A stretch of 64,000 nucleotides of DNA from 3107 sp001483205 (GCA_964291375.2 OZ219809.1:2455145-2519144); one strand, 5' to 3'; counted from the stretch's first letter, positions 1-9,519 are shown. Program-made: numbers and translations. Notes: generated from the sequence alone by a model not told the origin.

Positions 1-528
1 ATCGAGCGCGGTGTCTCGGAGGAAAAGATCGCAGCGGCGTTGGACCTCAACCCACGCAGCATCCAGCGCAAGGTCAAGCTGCTCGACGGTATTTGCCCAG
101 AAGCAGTGGCGATCCTGAAGGACAAGGCGTGCACCGCAGCCGTATTCACCACGCTGCGCAAGATGATCCCCTTGCGCCAGATCGAGGCCACCGAACTCAT
201 GGTGAACGCCAACAACTACTCCGTCGCCTATATCTCGGCGATCCTCGCCGGGACTCCGCAGACGCAGCTAGTCGAGGCGAACAAGCCCAAACGCATCAAA
301 GGCGTGACGCCTCAGGCGGTCGCTCGGATGGAAAAGGAACTTGCCCGGCTTCAGGAAGGGATCACGCAGATCCAGGATACCTACGGCCAGGACCACCTCC
401 AGCTGACCGTGCTCCGTGGCTACGTCGCCAAGATCCTCGGGAACGCGCGCGTGGTGCGGTATCTGATGCAGACGCGTCCAGAGTTCCTGTTCGAGCAACC
501 CCCCGAAACATCGCAGGATTTCGATTGA
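1..528 (+). CDS. RepB/ParB-like partitioning protein, C-terminal part
   Basis: The frame is open from base 1, so the 5' end lies outside the window; 175 residues are visible. The sequence resembles the C-terminal domain of alphaproteobacterial RepB/ParB-type proteins (pfam RepB family), including an early helix-turn-helix-like stretch around EEKIAAALDLNPRSIQRK followed by a helical region. Proteins of this kind recur in alphaproteobacterial genomic islands next to DUF2924 and serine-recombinase genes, as here at 13.4-15.8 kb, so it probably belongs to island maintenance rather than to a plasmid replicon. No RepA or RepC gene is seen. A role in DNA binding is inferred from the family only. Confidence 0.7.
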   Translation: MERGVSEEKIAAALDLNPRSIQRKVKLLDGICPEAVAILKDKACTAAVFTTLRKMIPLRQIEATELMVNANNYSVAYISAILAGTPQTQLVEANKPKRIKGVTPQAVARMEKELARLQEGITQIQDTYGQDHLQLTVLRGYVAKILGNARVVRYLMQTRPEFLFEQPPETSQDFD

Positions 529-613
529 ACCCGACACGACTCCCCGCTAGCGTGCAGTCAGCACAAAAAATGGGCGCGTACATAAATCATGCGCGCCGAG
601 TCGGGAGTGCGAA
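529..613 (+). promoter_or_regulatory. Upstream region of the defence cassette, possible operator
   Basis: This 85-bp gap precedes the cassette. It contains an inverted repeat with arms GGCGCG (573-578) and CGCGCC (592-597) around an AT-rich centre that includes TACATAAAT, followed by a GGGAG ribosome-binding site at 603-607. BrxR/CapW-type regulators are known to bind inverted repeats in front of their own operons, so an autoregulatory operator here is plausible, but no -35 box is clear. Confidence 0.35.
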
Positions 614-1464
614 GTGGATAACAGCAAGTCGGAGCTTCGTTGGGGGGCGCACAGCGCCTCGAGTTCATCGAGTTCCGATTGTTTTGGGAGGGACATGTGA
701 ACCGCAGTGACTTGATGGAGCAGTTTGGGCTGTCGGTGAACCAAGCGTCCGCCGACCTGAACCGCTATATCGGTCTGGCTCCGAACAACATGGTCTACGA
801 TAAAAGCGCTCGAACATACGTCCGAGGTCCGGAGTATGCTGCACAGTTCCTGAAACCTGATGCTAGCCGCTACCTCGCACAGCTTCGGTCTCTGGCTGAC
901 GGTCTCATGGACAGCAAGGACGCATGGATTGCTGAACTACCAGCCTATGACGCCGCACCCACTCCGGCCCGTGGTGTGAACCCCGTCACATTGCGATCAG
1001 TTGTTGGTGCAATCCGCCGCACTGAAGCGATCGAGGTGAAGTATCAGTCCCTCTCGCGCCCCGAGCCAAGCTGGCGGTGGATCGCGCCTCATGCCATCGG
1101 GTTCGATGGCTTCCGATGGCACACTCGGGCCTTCTGTCAGACGGACGAGGTGTTCAAAGACTTCCTGCTCTCTCGCATCATTTCAACGCGAAGCGTGCAA
1201 GCCAGTGATGTCACTGACGCAGCCGATGAGGACTGGCAAGAGCATGTCACGCTAGAGATCGGCCCCCACCCAGAGCTGTCCGAAAGCCAGAAGAAAGTGA
1301 TCGCGCTCGATTATGGAATGCGAGATGGCAAAGCGAAGATCCAAGTGCGTCGGGCGCTCCTCTACTATGCCCTGAAGCGTCTTGGGCTCGACACCGATCC
1401 CGGCGCCAGGAAACCGCAAGAACAGCAGATCGTACTACTGAAAACCAGCGAGGTGCTGGGGTGA
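614..1464 (+). CDS. WYL-domain transcriptional regulator, BrxR/CapW type (apparent frameshift)
   Basis: The product has an N-terminal winged helix (RLEFIEFRLFWEGHVNRSDL), a central WYL-like ligand-binding domain and a C-terminal WCX-like region, the layout of BrxR/CapW repressors that control BREX, CBASS and related defence operons. The natural start appears to be GTG at 614, with GGGAG six bases upstream, giving VDNSKSELRWG, the usual opening of this family. That frame is left at the G-run 642-647: one extra G would join it to the rest of the domain. Without it, only a TTG at 640 opens the main frame (274 residues) and no ribosome-binding site fits. The stop overlaps the GTG of the helicase. 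Either the gene is frameshifted or the G-run is miscounted. Confidence 0.75.
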
Positions 1465-2117
1465 CGAAACTTGAAGAAATCAAGAATGGAGCCAGCGTTG
1501 CAGGTGTCGTCCCGAACCAGTCGGTGGAAGTCGTGTCAGTCGATTGGATCGGCGATCAGGCGCTGAATCTCGTATACAGGATACCCGGTGGCTCGGTTTC
1601 AGAAACCACGCTCTATCGAGACGACGAACACCGGCTGAGCGTTGAGCAACGGGGGCGTGCTTGGTCCTTTGATGCAGACGGGTCTTTGCTGCGCTTGGTG
1701 ACAGAAGCCAACCGGATCAAGCTGGCGCACTATTTCGACCCCTATCTCGCGATCCACACTAGCCTTGTCGATCCCCTTCCACACCAAATCTCCGCCGTCT
1801 ATGGCGAAATGCTTCCTCGCCAACCGCTTCGGTTTCTTCTGGCTGACGACCCCGGCGCTGGAAAAACCATCATGTCGGGCTTGCTGATCAAGGAGCTGAT
1901 TGCGCGGAGCGACCTTGAGCGTTGTCTGATCGTAGCCCCTGGCGGTCTGGTCGAACAATGGCAGGACGAACTTGGTGAAAAGTTCTCTCTAGAATTTGAC
2001 ATTCTTTCCAGGGACATGATCGAAACGTCTAGGTCGGGAAACGTATTCAACGATCGCAACCGCCTAATTGCGCGCCTAGACGTCTTAGCCAGAAATGAAA
2101 CTCCTGTCATCAAATGA
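1461..2117 (+). CDS. SNF2/DEAD-like helicase, N-terminal fragment
   Basis: This frame encodes the first RecA-like lobe of a superfamily 2 helicase. A Q-motif-like PLPHQ lies near residue 107, and Walker A PGAGKT at 131-136 is followed by LIVAPGGLVEQWQDEL. It resembles the SNF2-type helicases DrmD (DISARM) and BrxHII (BREX type 3). The GTG start overlaps the regulator stop (GTGA). The frame runs off at residue 211 into a few foreign codons and a stop, because 14 bp are missing at about 2098 beside a duplicated segment. The remainder of the protein continues in another frame from 2095. Alone, this 218-residue fragment lacks motif II and could not act as a helicase. Confidence 0.75.
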   Translation: MTKLEEIKNGASVAGVVPNQSVEVVSVDWIGDQALNLVYRIPGGSVSETTLYRDDEHRLSVEQRGRAWSFDADGSLLRLVTEANRIKLAHYFDPYLAIHTSLVDPLPHQISAVYGEMLPRQPLRFLLADDPGAGKTIMSGLLIKELIARSDLERCLIVAPGGLVEQWQDELGEKFSLEFDILSRDMIETSRSGNVFNDRNRLIARLDVLARNETPVIK

Positions 2118-5076
2118 ATGGGATTTGATCGTCTGCGATGAAGCTCATCGCATGTCCGCCAGCTTCTTCGGCGGTGACGTAAAATATAAAGACAGAAATG
2201 AAGACCTGCAACAAAAACTCCTGTCATCAAATGAATGGGATTTGATCGTCTGCGATGAAGCTCATCGCATGTCCGCCAGCTTCTTCGGCGGTGACGTAAA
2301 ATATACCAAGCGTTATCAGCTCGGGCAGCTTCTTGGACAGGTTTGCCGACATCTTCTCCTGATGTCTGCCACGCCACACAACGGCAAGGAAGAGGACTTC
2401 CAGCTGTTTATGGCTCTTCTCGATGGTGACCGGTTTGAAGGTCGTTTTCGCGACGGTGTTCACTACGCGGACAGCGCTGACATGATGCGTCGCCTGACCA
2501 AGGAAGAGCTTCTGAAATTCGATGGTCGGCCGCTATTCCCAGAACGCCGAGCCTACACAGTCAAATACGAACTTTCGCCCGAAGAGGCTGGCCTGTACAG
2601 CGCTGTGACTGAGTACGTCCGGACCGAGATGAACCGCGTGCAGAGGTTCGCCGACCAGGATGGGAAGAAACGCAACAATGTGGGTTTTGCCCTTCAAATC
2701 CTTCAGCGTCGGTTGGCTTCGTCACCAGCGGCGATCTACGAGTCACTGAAGAGACGGCGCGAACGCCTAGAAGCGGAGCTCGCTGAGGCCCGACTTGCTC
2801 GTAAAGGCATTAAATCAACTGTGCATTCAACCGATGTCGCCGATGAAGTCCTCAGAAACATCGAGGAGCTCGGACAGGATGAGGTCGATGATCTAGAGGA
2901 TCTGATCTCGACGGGCGCAACGACCGCAGAAACGGTGGAACAACTTGAAATCGAGGTTCAAACCCTCCAAGGCCTCGAGGCGATGGCACTTGGGGTACTT
3001 CGGTCGGGAAAAGATACGAAATGGACGCAGCTCGACAGGATACTTGATGACGATCTGATGATCGACACGGATGGAAACCGTCGGAAGCTAATCATCTTTA
3101 CTGAGCCAAAAGACACCCTCCATTACCTTGTCGAGAAGGTCCGAGCCAGGCTCGGCAAGCCGGAAGCCGTCGAAGTTATCCACGGAGGCGTGACGCGCGA
3201 AGAACGCCGCAAGGTGGTCGAGCGGTTCATGCAAGACCGTGACATGCTGGTGCTAATCGCCAACGATGCCGCGGGCGAAGGTGTAAACCTTCAGCGCGGA
3301 CACCTCATGGTCAACTATGACTTGCCGTGGAACCCGAACAAGATTGAGCAGCGTTTCGGTCGTATCCACCGGATTGGCCAGACCGAGGTCTGCCATCTTT
3401 GGAATCTTGTCGCGGCAGACACCCGCGAGGGCGAAGTCTATGCTCGCTTGCTCGAGAAGCTGGAAGCAGCGCGGGAAGCTCTCGGCGGCCGCGTCTATGA
3501 CGTTCTTGGCGAGTTGTTCGAAGGAACAGCTCTTAGAGATCTGCTTTTCGAAGCGATCCAGTACGGAGAGCAAGAGGACGTCAAGGCCAAGCTCTTCAAT
3601 GTTGTCGACGGGGCCGTCGATCAGAACCACCTGTTGCAGCTCCTTGAGCGCCGAGCACTGACAAATGACTCCATGCCCCAGGCAAGAGTTCACGAGCTAC
3701 GCATTGAGATGGAGCGAGCGGAAGCACAAAGGCTTCAACCCCATCACATACAAAGCTTCTTTGTCGAAGCATTCAAGCAGCTTGGCGGCCAGATCAAACG
3801 TCGCGAGGGAGGTCGCTGGGAAATCACGCACGTTCCCATGAACATACGGGAGCGAGACCGCCAGATTGGCTCAGGCGCCCCGATCCAAAAGAAGTATGAA
3901 CGCATATGCTTCGAGAAGAGCAAGATCCACCAGCAGCCTGTGGCCGCATTTGTGTGCCCCGGTCACCCGCTACTAGAATCCGTCATCAGCTTGATCCGAG
4001 AGCAATACGATTACCTGATGAAGCGCGGAGCTATTCTGATTGACGACACAGACCCCAGTGAAGAGATCACAGCCCTTTTCCTGCTTGAACACAGCGTTCA
4101 GGACGGTCGTCCTACGGCAACTGGTAAGCCTCACATCATTTCAGAACGGCTTCAGTTCACTGCTATCGATAGCAAGGGTGAAGCGACCAACGCAGGCATA
4201 GCACCGCACCTGAATCTGCGTCCTGCAGAACCGGCGGAGATTACCTTGGCGCAAAGCTTATTGGACGCGGACTGGTTGCGGAACGATCTGGAGAAAACTG
4301 CCGTCCGTTTTGCAACTGTGGAACTGGCCCAACGGCATGTTGCTGATGTTAAAGCGCGCCGTCTACCCGAGATCGACAAGGTCGAACAGGAAGTGCGGGC
4401 GCGCTTGAAGAAGGAAATCAACTACTGGGATGCCCGAGCATTTGAACTGAAGGAAGAAGAACGGGCCGGAAAGAAGACCCGCCTTAACTGGCAAAACGCT
4501 CAACGGCGTGCAGAAGACCTGGCAGAGCGCCTTAAGCGCCGGATGGAAGTGCTGGAACAAGAAAGATTCATCGCGGCTCAGCCTCCACGCGTCCGAGGCG
4601 GAATGGTGATTATTCCACATGGATTGCTCAAATCGCTCAGCCCTACTCCGGAACTGGCCGGTGCCGGGGCAAATGGATTTTCAGAGGATCCCGTGGCACG
4701 CCGCGAGATCGAGCTCGCCGCCATGGCTGCAGTAATGGAAGCAGAAACATCTCTTGGGAACACGCCCACAGATGTGTCTGCCCAGAAGGTCGGCTACGAC
4801 ATTGCCTCCTACGACCCCGAGGCGGAGCACTTACGCTTCATCGAAGTGAAGGGGCGGATCGATGGCGCTGACACGGTCATGATAACACGACAAGAAGTCA
4901 TCACCTCCCTGCACGAGCCGGACAAGTTTATCCTAGCGATCGTCCAGGTCGGAGACGGCTACGTCCAAGAACCGCGATATGTGCGTAAGCCATTTACGCA
5001 GGAGCCAGAGTTCGGCGTGACGGCCATCCAAGTGAACATCAAAAACCTGCTTGAGCGGGCGGAGGTGCCAGGATGA
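2095..5076 (+). CDS. SNF2/DEAD-like helicase with C-terminal DUF3883, main fragment
   Basis: This 993-residue frame carries motif II twice (DEAH at residues 15-18 and again at 54-57, because the segment is duplicated), motif III SATPHNG, and motif VI in QRFGRIHRIGQ near residue 424. It ends in a DUF3883-type domain with GYDI and FIEVKGR, a PD-(D/E)xK nuclease-like pattern. Middle and late portions are rich in charged helices. It lacks Walker A, which sits in the upstream frame. The ATG at 2095 has no convincing ribosome-binding site, so expression would depend on coupling to the upstream fragment, which overlaps it by 23 bases. The stop overlaps the next gene (ATGA). In an intact form this would be the motor of the cassette. 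Confidence 0.8.
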   Translation: MKLLSSNEWDLIVCDEAHRMSASFFGGDVKYKDRNEDLQQKLLSSNEWDLIVCDEAHRMSASFFGGDVKYTKRYQLGQLLGQVCRHLLLMSATPHNGKEEDFQLFMALLDGDRFEGRFRDGVHYADSADMMRRLTKEELLKFDGRPLFPERRAYTVKYELSPEEAGLYSAVTEYVRTEMNRVQRFADQDGKKRNNVGFALQILQRRLASSPAAIYESLKRRRERLEAELAEARLARKGIKSTVHSTDVADEVLRNIEELGQDEVDDLEDLISTGATTAETVEQLEIEVQTLQGLEAMALGVLRSGKDTKWTQLDRILDDDLMIDTDGNRRKLIIFTEPKDTLHYLVEKVRARLGKPEAVEVIHGGVTREERRKVVERFMQDRDMLVLIANDAAGEGVNLQRGHLMVNYDLPWNPNKIEQRFGRIHRIGQTEVCHLWNLVAADTREGEVYARLLEKLEAAREALGGRVYDVLGELFEGTALRDLLFEAIQYGEQEDVKAKLFNVVDGAVDQNHLLQLLERRALTNDSMPQARVHELRIEMERAEAQRLQPHHIQSFFVEAFKQLGGQIKRREGGRWEITHVPMNIRERDRQIGSGAPIQKKYERICFEKSKIHQQPVAAFVCPGHPLLESVISLIREQYDYLMKRGAILIDDTDPSEEITALFLLEHSVQDGRPTATGKPHIISERLQFTAIDSKGEATNAGIAPHLNLRPAEPAEITLAQSLLDADWLRNDLEKTAVRFATVELAQRHVADVKARRLPEIDKVEQEVRARLKKEINYWDARAFELKEEERAGKKTRLNWQNAQRRAEDLAERLKRRMEVLEQERFIAAQPPRVRGGMVIIPHGLLKSLSPTPELAGAGANGFSEDPVARREIELAAMAAVMEAETSLGNTPTDVSAQKVGYDIASYDPEAEHLRFIEVKGRIDGADTVMITRQEVITSLHEPDKFILAIVQVGDGYVQEPRYVRKPFTQEPEFGVTAIQVNIKNLLERAEVPG
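2098..2305 (+). repeat. Direct duplication inside the helicase gene
   Basis: Bases 2098-2188 and 2215-2305 are identical over 91 bp and lie 117 bp apart, exactly 39 codons. Both copies encode helicase motif II. A shorter match (CAGAAATGA at 2090-2098 and 2193-2201) shows that the left copy lacks 14 bp present before the right copy, and that loss puts the upstream frame out of phase. Perfect identity between copies suggests a recent event. Confidence 0.95.
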
Positions 5077-6740
5077 GTGATCGCAGTACCGCAATGAGCG
5101 AGGCATTGGCTCCAATCCTACCGATGGCGCGAAGCCGTCGTGCGGCCGTGGAACCGGTTTCCCAAATTCATCTATCCCTGCATGCTTCTGAAATACCTGG
5201 TGCCTTTGAGATAGCACGCGGTGAAATACTTAAGTTCGCCAAGCGTCGCGCAGGAGGCCCACTGCCTCGCGAAGCGTTGGAAGGTAAAGCTTTCTCGACC
5301 GATGATATCAGAGTGCGACGCATTGAGGGGATAGCAATTGACAGCCCGCGCTACTGGACGCTTCGTTTCGATGATGATGACCAAACAGTTGCAAGCCGGT
5401 CTTGGGTCATAGAGACCGCTTTAGCCGAGCAAGATGAAGACAAACCCGTGCTGTTCGGCCTTCGACTGCAGTGCATCGCCCGCGGTGAGAATCCCGAATA
5501 TGACCGTTCGATACCGATCTTCGCGCGTGATGTGATCGCCGCTTGTGACGCGCGGATGGATGGTCGCAGGGTGACACTATCGCCCTGGGTAATCGATACA
5601 GAGGGCGAAGTTGATCAGCTGGTTGATCTTCTGCGCTCGGAGAATAGAGCCGCAGATGTTGTTGTCCTGTCGCTCCCGGAACACTCAAATGACTTATCTG
5701 ACGAATTGATTTCCAGCGACCGCCTCGCGCGCGATCTCGCGGGGGCTGCTCATGTCGTAGTGATCTCGGGGCAAGCAGCGTTTCAACTCAGCGACCGTGT
5801 TGGACGCGAATTTTCAGTCTTCAACCAAGCTGTTCGAACTTATCGACCTGGATTTGATCCGGATACCGAAGCTCCTTTCGCACACCCACTTGGCCTCGCT
5901 GACCGAATTCGAAATCGGGACGGAGGTCCGGATGCGTACCGTCGCTTCATTTCGTCGGAGGTCCTGCGGCGCACGGTTGAGAGACCCGACGCTCTGAAGC
6001 GACTGCCAAGCTTCGCCGAGGCTAAACGAACTGCTGCTGAACTCCGTCGTCGGAACGCACAGCAGGCAGGATCTTCGAATGATGAGCTTCTTGCCCTCGC
6101 CGAAGATGAAATTGCGCAACTCAAGAGTGATCTAGAATCGCAAGGACAGGAAAGTGGTGAGCTTCTGGAAGTTGCCGAAGATGAACGCGAGGCCGCTGAA
6201 GCTGAAGTACTGCGACTGCAGGGCACGCTCTATCACCTTCAGCAAAGGCTCCAATCGCTTGAAGCCGCCGGTGGCGAAGCGACGGATGTGCCGATCCCGA
6301 ATGATCTTGATGAGCTGGAGCAATGGGCCGCAACGCATCTGGCGGGAACGGTCGAGCTTCATAACCGGGCGCTAAGGGGCGCGAAGGACTCTGAATACGA
6401 GGACGTTTCGGTCATCTACCAGGCTCTTTTGCTCCTGCGCGACTATTACGTTCCCATGCGCCGGCACGGCGGTGCGGAACTCAGGCAGGCGTTTGATCAA
6501 CGCTGTCAGGAACTCGGCATAGAAGAACAGCAGTCCTTCGCCGGGAACCGCGCCGGGGAACAGGGCGACACCTATTTGATCAGGATGGGACAAAGGCGCG
6601 CCGAACTGGACCGGCACCTGAAAAAGGGAAACAGCCGCGAACCCCGCTATTGCTTCCGCCTTTACTTTTTCTGGGATGACACGACGAGCCAGGTTGTCGT
6701 CGGCTGGCTTCCCTCTCACCTTTCAACACGAGCCAGCTGA
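5073..6740 (+). CDS. Uncharacterised coiled-coil protein of the defence cassette
   Basis: I do not recognise this 555-residue protein. Residues 1-310 look globular, with an alternating beta/alpha feel (for example AADVVVLSLPEH and HVVVISGQAAF). Residues from about 315 to 400 form a strongly charged coiled coil rich in Glu, Leu and Gln. The last 150 residues form a second small domain ending RLYFFWDD...VVVGWLPSH, which recalls the beta-strand pattern of RelE/HigB-like folds; that resemblance is only an impression. The ATG overlaps the helicase stop and the gene ends 6 bases before the methyltransferase, so it is an integral member of the operon. In related loci a DUF3780 gene sits in a comparable place; this protein is much longer. 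Confidence 0.6.
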   Translation: MSDRSTAMSEALAPILPMARSRRAAVEPVSQIHLSLHASEIPGAFEIARGEILKFAKRRAGGPLPREALEGKAFSTDDIRVRRIEGIAIDSPRYWTLRFDDDDQTVASRSWVIETALAEQDEDKPVLFGLRLQCIARGENPEYDRSIPIFARDVIAACDARMDGRRVTLSPWVIDTEGEVDQLVDLLRSENRAADVVVLSLPEHSNDLSDELISSDRLARDLAGAAHVVVISGQAAFQLSDRVGREFSVFNQAVRTYRPGFDPDTEAPFAHPLGLADRIRNRDGGPDAYRRFISSEVLRRTVERPDALKRLPSFAEAKRTAAELRRRNAQQAGSSNDELLALAEDEIAQLKSDLESQGQESGELLEVAEDEREAAEAEVLRLQGTLYHLQQRLQSLEAAGGEATDVPIPNDLDELEQWAATHLAGTVELHNRALRGAKDSEYEDVSVIYQALLLLRDYYVPMRRHGGAELRQAFDQRCQELGIEEQQSFAGNRAGEQGDTYLIRMGQRRAELDRHLKKGNSREPRYCFRLYFFWDDTTSQVVVGWLPSHLSTRAS

Positions 6741-6746
6741 ATTGCC

Positions 6747-9509
6747 ATGACCCAAACATACAAAAAGAAACTCATCGAGGTCGCCATTCCGCTGGAAGCG
6801 ATCAATACGGCGTCGGCGCGGGAGAAGTCGATCCGCCATGGGCATCCCTCCACCCTGCATCTGTGGTGGGCGCGGCGGCCGTTGGCGGCATGTCGGGCTG
6901 TGCTGTTTGCGCAACTGGTGGACGATCCTTCCAGCCTGCCGGACGAGTTTCCAACGCCCGAGGCGCAGGAAGCCGAGCGCAAGCGGCTGTTTGCGATCAT
7001 CGAGGTTCTGGTGAAGTGGGAGAACTCGACCAACGAGGAGGTGCTGGAACGAGCGCGGGCCGAGATCCGGCGGTCTTGCGGGGACGAGCTGCCACCGGTC
7101 TATGACCCGTTCTCGGGCGGTGGGTCGATCCCGCTGGAGGCGCAGCGGCTGGGCCTGCCCGCCTATGGGTCCGACCTGAACCCGGTGGCGGTGATGATCG
7201 GCAAGGCCATGATCGAGATCCCACCGAAGTTCAAGGACATGGAGCCGATCCATCCGAAGCTTAAGGAGCGCAATCACTACCGCAATGCCGAAGGGCTGGC
7301 GGAGGATGTGAAATACTACGGCGAGTGGATGCGCGAGAAGGCGTTCGAGCGGATTGGACATCTATACCCGAAAGTGGACCTGCCGAGCGAGTACGGTGGT
7401 GGAAAGGCAACCGTGATTGCCTGGATCTGGTCGCGCACGGTTCCGAGTCCGGATCCGGCGTTTTCAGATGTGCATGTGCCGATCGCGTCCAGTTTCCTAA
7501 TGAGTTCGAAGACGGGACAAGAAGCGTGGATTGAACCGCGCGTCGACAAGTCGAAAAAGGTAATTCGATACACACTTCGAAACGGCGGAACAAAAGCTGA
7601 GATCACTTCAGCCAAGAGCGGCACAAAACTGGGTCGCGGAGCCAGTTTTCAGTGTCTGCTCTCCGGAGCAGCAATAACGCCAGAATATGTTAAGCGCTGC
7701 GGTAAAACAGGCGAGATGTCAGAAACTTTGATCTCAATACTGGTGCAGAAAGATCGTAAACGCTTCTTTGTCGAGCCGCAGCAAAGTCAAGAGGAAATTG
7801 CGGAAAGCGCAAGTCCTGATTGGGCTCCTGCAATCCGCTTGCCCAATCACTCGCAATACGTGGGCGTACTAGGCTACGGCTTTGAGAGCTTTGGCGACCT
7901 TTTCTCCAAGCGGCAACTAGCTGCTCTTGAGGTATTCTCTGCGCTAATTAGAGAAGCGTCTCAAAAGGTAGCTCGAGATGCCCTTGATGACGGATCAATC
8001 GACGCTGCTAACTATGCAAAATGTATCGAGCTCTATCTTGCTTTTGCTGTTGATCGATTGGCTGACTATGGAAGCACGCTTGCTACATGGGCCCCCGGGG
8101 GATTCATTCGTTCAACATATTCACGCCATGCAATTCAGATGACGTGGGATTATGCTGAGTGCAATTTTTTCAGTGAAGCTACCGGAAACTTTTTGGGGGC
8201 GATCGATTGGGTGAGCAAGGCCATCGCAGGTTTGCCCGCAAGTAAATGTGGTAGCATAGTCCAACGGGACGCTCAGTCAGCGCAGTACCCAACTGGTGCG
8301 GTGGTTTCCACAGACCCGCCGTATTATGACAACATACCCTACGCTGACATTTCTGATTTTTTCTATGCCTGGCTGAAGAAAAGCGTTGGCAAGACGTTCC
8401 CAGAGACCCTTTCCACTATCGCAGTTCCAAAAATGGAGGAACTTGTCGCTGACAGAATGCGCCATGGATCCGCGAGCAACGCAGAGGCTTTCTTTTTGGA
8501 AGGCATGCGTACGGCGGTTGAAGCTATGATCGCAGGTTCCCAAGATAATGCGCCAGCCACAATTTATTACGCGTTTAAACAGAACGAAATTGTTCAAGAA
8601 GGACTATCATCCACTGGCTGGGCTACGTTCCTCGGCGCAGTGATCGATGCTGGCTATTCTGTTTGTGGCACATGGCCAATCAGAACTGAACGGCCTGGCA
8701 GGATGCGGGCGGTCGGTGCAAATGCACTTGCAAGTTCTGTTGTGCTTGTGTGTCGGAAACGAGCGATTGAAGCTGAATCGATAACACGCGCCGAGTTCAT
8801 CCGAGCCTTGAAGCGCGAATTGCCCCCGTCCATCGCCGAGCTCCAGGCAGCCAACGTGTCCCCAGCTGACATGCCTCAGTCAGCTATTGGCCCCGGCATG
8901 GGCATCTTTTCTCGCTATAAAGGCGTACTTGAATCCGACGACAGCCACATGAGTGTGAAGACCGCGCTGCAACTGATCAACGCGGAGCTCGACGACTTCC
9001 TCGGCGGAATTCAGGGTGAGTTCGACGCCGACACACGTTTCGCTATCAGCTGGTTCGAACAGAACGGATTGAAGGCAGGAGACTTTGGCACAGCCAACAG
9101 CATCGCCACTGCGCGCGGAATTTCCGTCGATAGCGTCAAGCACGCTGGAATCGTCGAAAGCCAGGCAGGCAAGGTGCGCATCCTGAAGCGCGATGAGCTC
9201 GACCCGGATTGGGAGCCGCAAACCGACACCCATCTGACGGTCTGGGAATGCCTCCAGTACCTCGTGCGTGCGCATGAGAAGGACGGCATCTCGTACAACA
9301 CCGCGCTGCTGCTACGAAAGATCAACGACAAGGCCGAAGCGGTCAAAGACCTCGCCTACTGTCTCTACGACATCTGCGCGAACAAGCGGCAGGATGCGAA
9401 AGAGGCCACCGCCTACAACGCATTGATTGCCGACTGGTCGGGCCTGACCCGAGAGGCCGCCGCGATTGTCGATATTCGCGGCACCGGCCAGACACGTATG
9501 GATTTATGA
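6747..9509 (+). CDS. DUF1156 adenine-specific DNA methyltransferase (PglX-like)
   Basis: The 920-residue product starts with a DUF1156 domain (IRHGHPSTLHLWWARRPLAA), has an S-adenosylmethionine motif DPFSGGGSIPLEAQRLG near residue 120 and the catalytic DPPY at about residue 522. The long insert between them probably includes the target-recognition region. DUF1156 enzymes are the PglXI methyltransferases of some BREX systems and also occur in other anti-phage loci with DUF499 ATPases. Its likely role is N6-adenine marking of host DNA. GC content is uneven: the 5' 700 bases are very GC-rich (one 60-base sample is 73 percent), whereas 7.5-8.75 kb is much lower (a sample is 45 percent), which suggests replacement of the recognition part. 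Confidence 0.85.
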   Translation: MTQTYKKKLIEVAIPLEAINTASAREKSIRHGHPSTLHLWWARRPLAACRAVLFAQLVDDPSSLPDEFPTPEAQEAERKRLFAIIEVLVKWENSTNEEVLERARAEIRRSCGDELPPVYDPFSGGGSIPLEAQRLGLPAYGSDLNPVAVMIGKAMIEIPPKFKDMEPIHPKLKERNHYRNAEGLAEDVKYYGEWMREKAFERIGHLYPKVDLPSEYGGGKATVIAWIWSRTVPSPDPAFSDVHVPIASSFLMSSKTGQEAWIEPRVDKSKKVIRYTLRNGGTKAEITSAKSGTKLGRGASFQCLLSGAAITPEYVKRCGKTGEMSETLISILVQKDRKRFFVEPQQSQEEIAESASPDWAPAIRLPNHSQYVGVLGYGFESFGDLFSKRQLAALEVFSALIREASQKVARDALDDGSIDAANYAKCIELYLAFAVDRLADYGSTLATWAPGGFIRSTYSRHAIQMTWDYAECNFFSEATGNFLGAIDWVSKAIAGLPASKCGSIVQRDAQSAQYPTGAVVSTDPPYYDNIPYADISDFFYAWLKKSVGKTFPETLSTIAVPKMEELVADRMRHGSASNAEAFFLEGMRTAVEAMIAGSQDNAPATIYYAFKQNEIVQEGLSSTGWATFLGAVIDAGYSVCGTWPIRTERPGRMRAVGANALASSVVLVCRKRAIEAESITRAEFIRALKRELPPSIAELQAANVSPADMPQSAIGPGMGIFSRYKGVLESDDSHMSVKTALQLINAELDDFLGGIQGEFDADTRFAISWFEQNGLKAGDFGTANSIATARGISVDSVKHAGIVESQAGKVRILKRDELDPDWEPQTDTHLTVWECLQYLVRAHEKDGISYNTALLLRKINDKAEAVKDLAYCLYDICANKRQDAKEATAYNALIADWSGLTREAAAIVDIRGTGQTRMDL

Positions 9510-9519
9510 GGGAACGATC

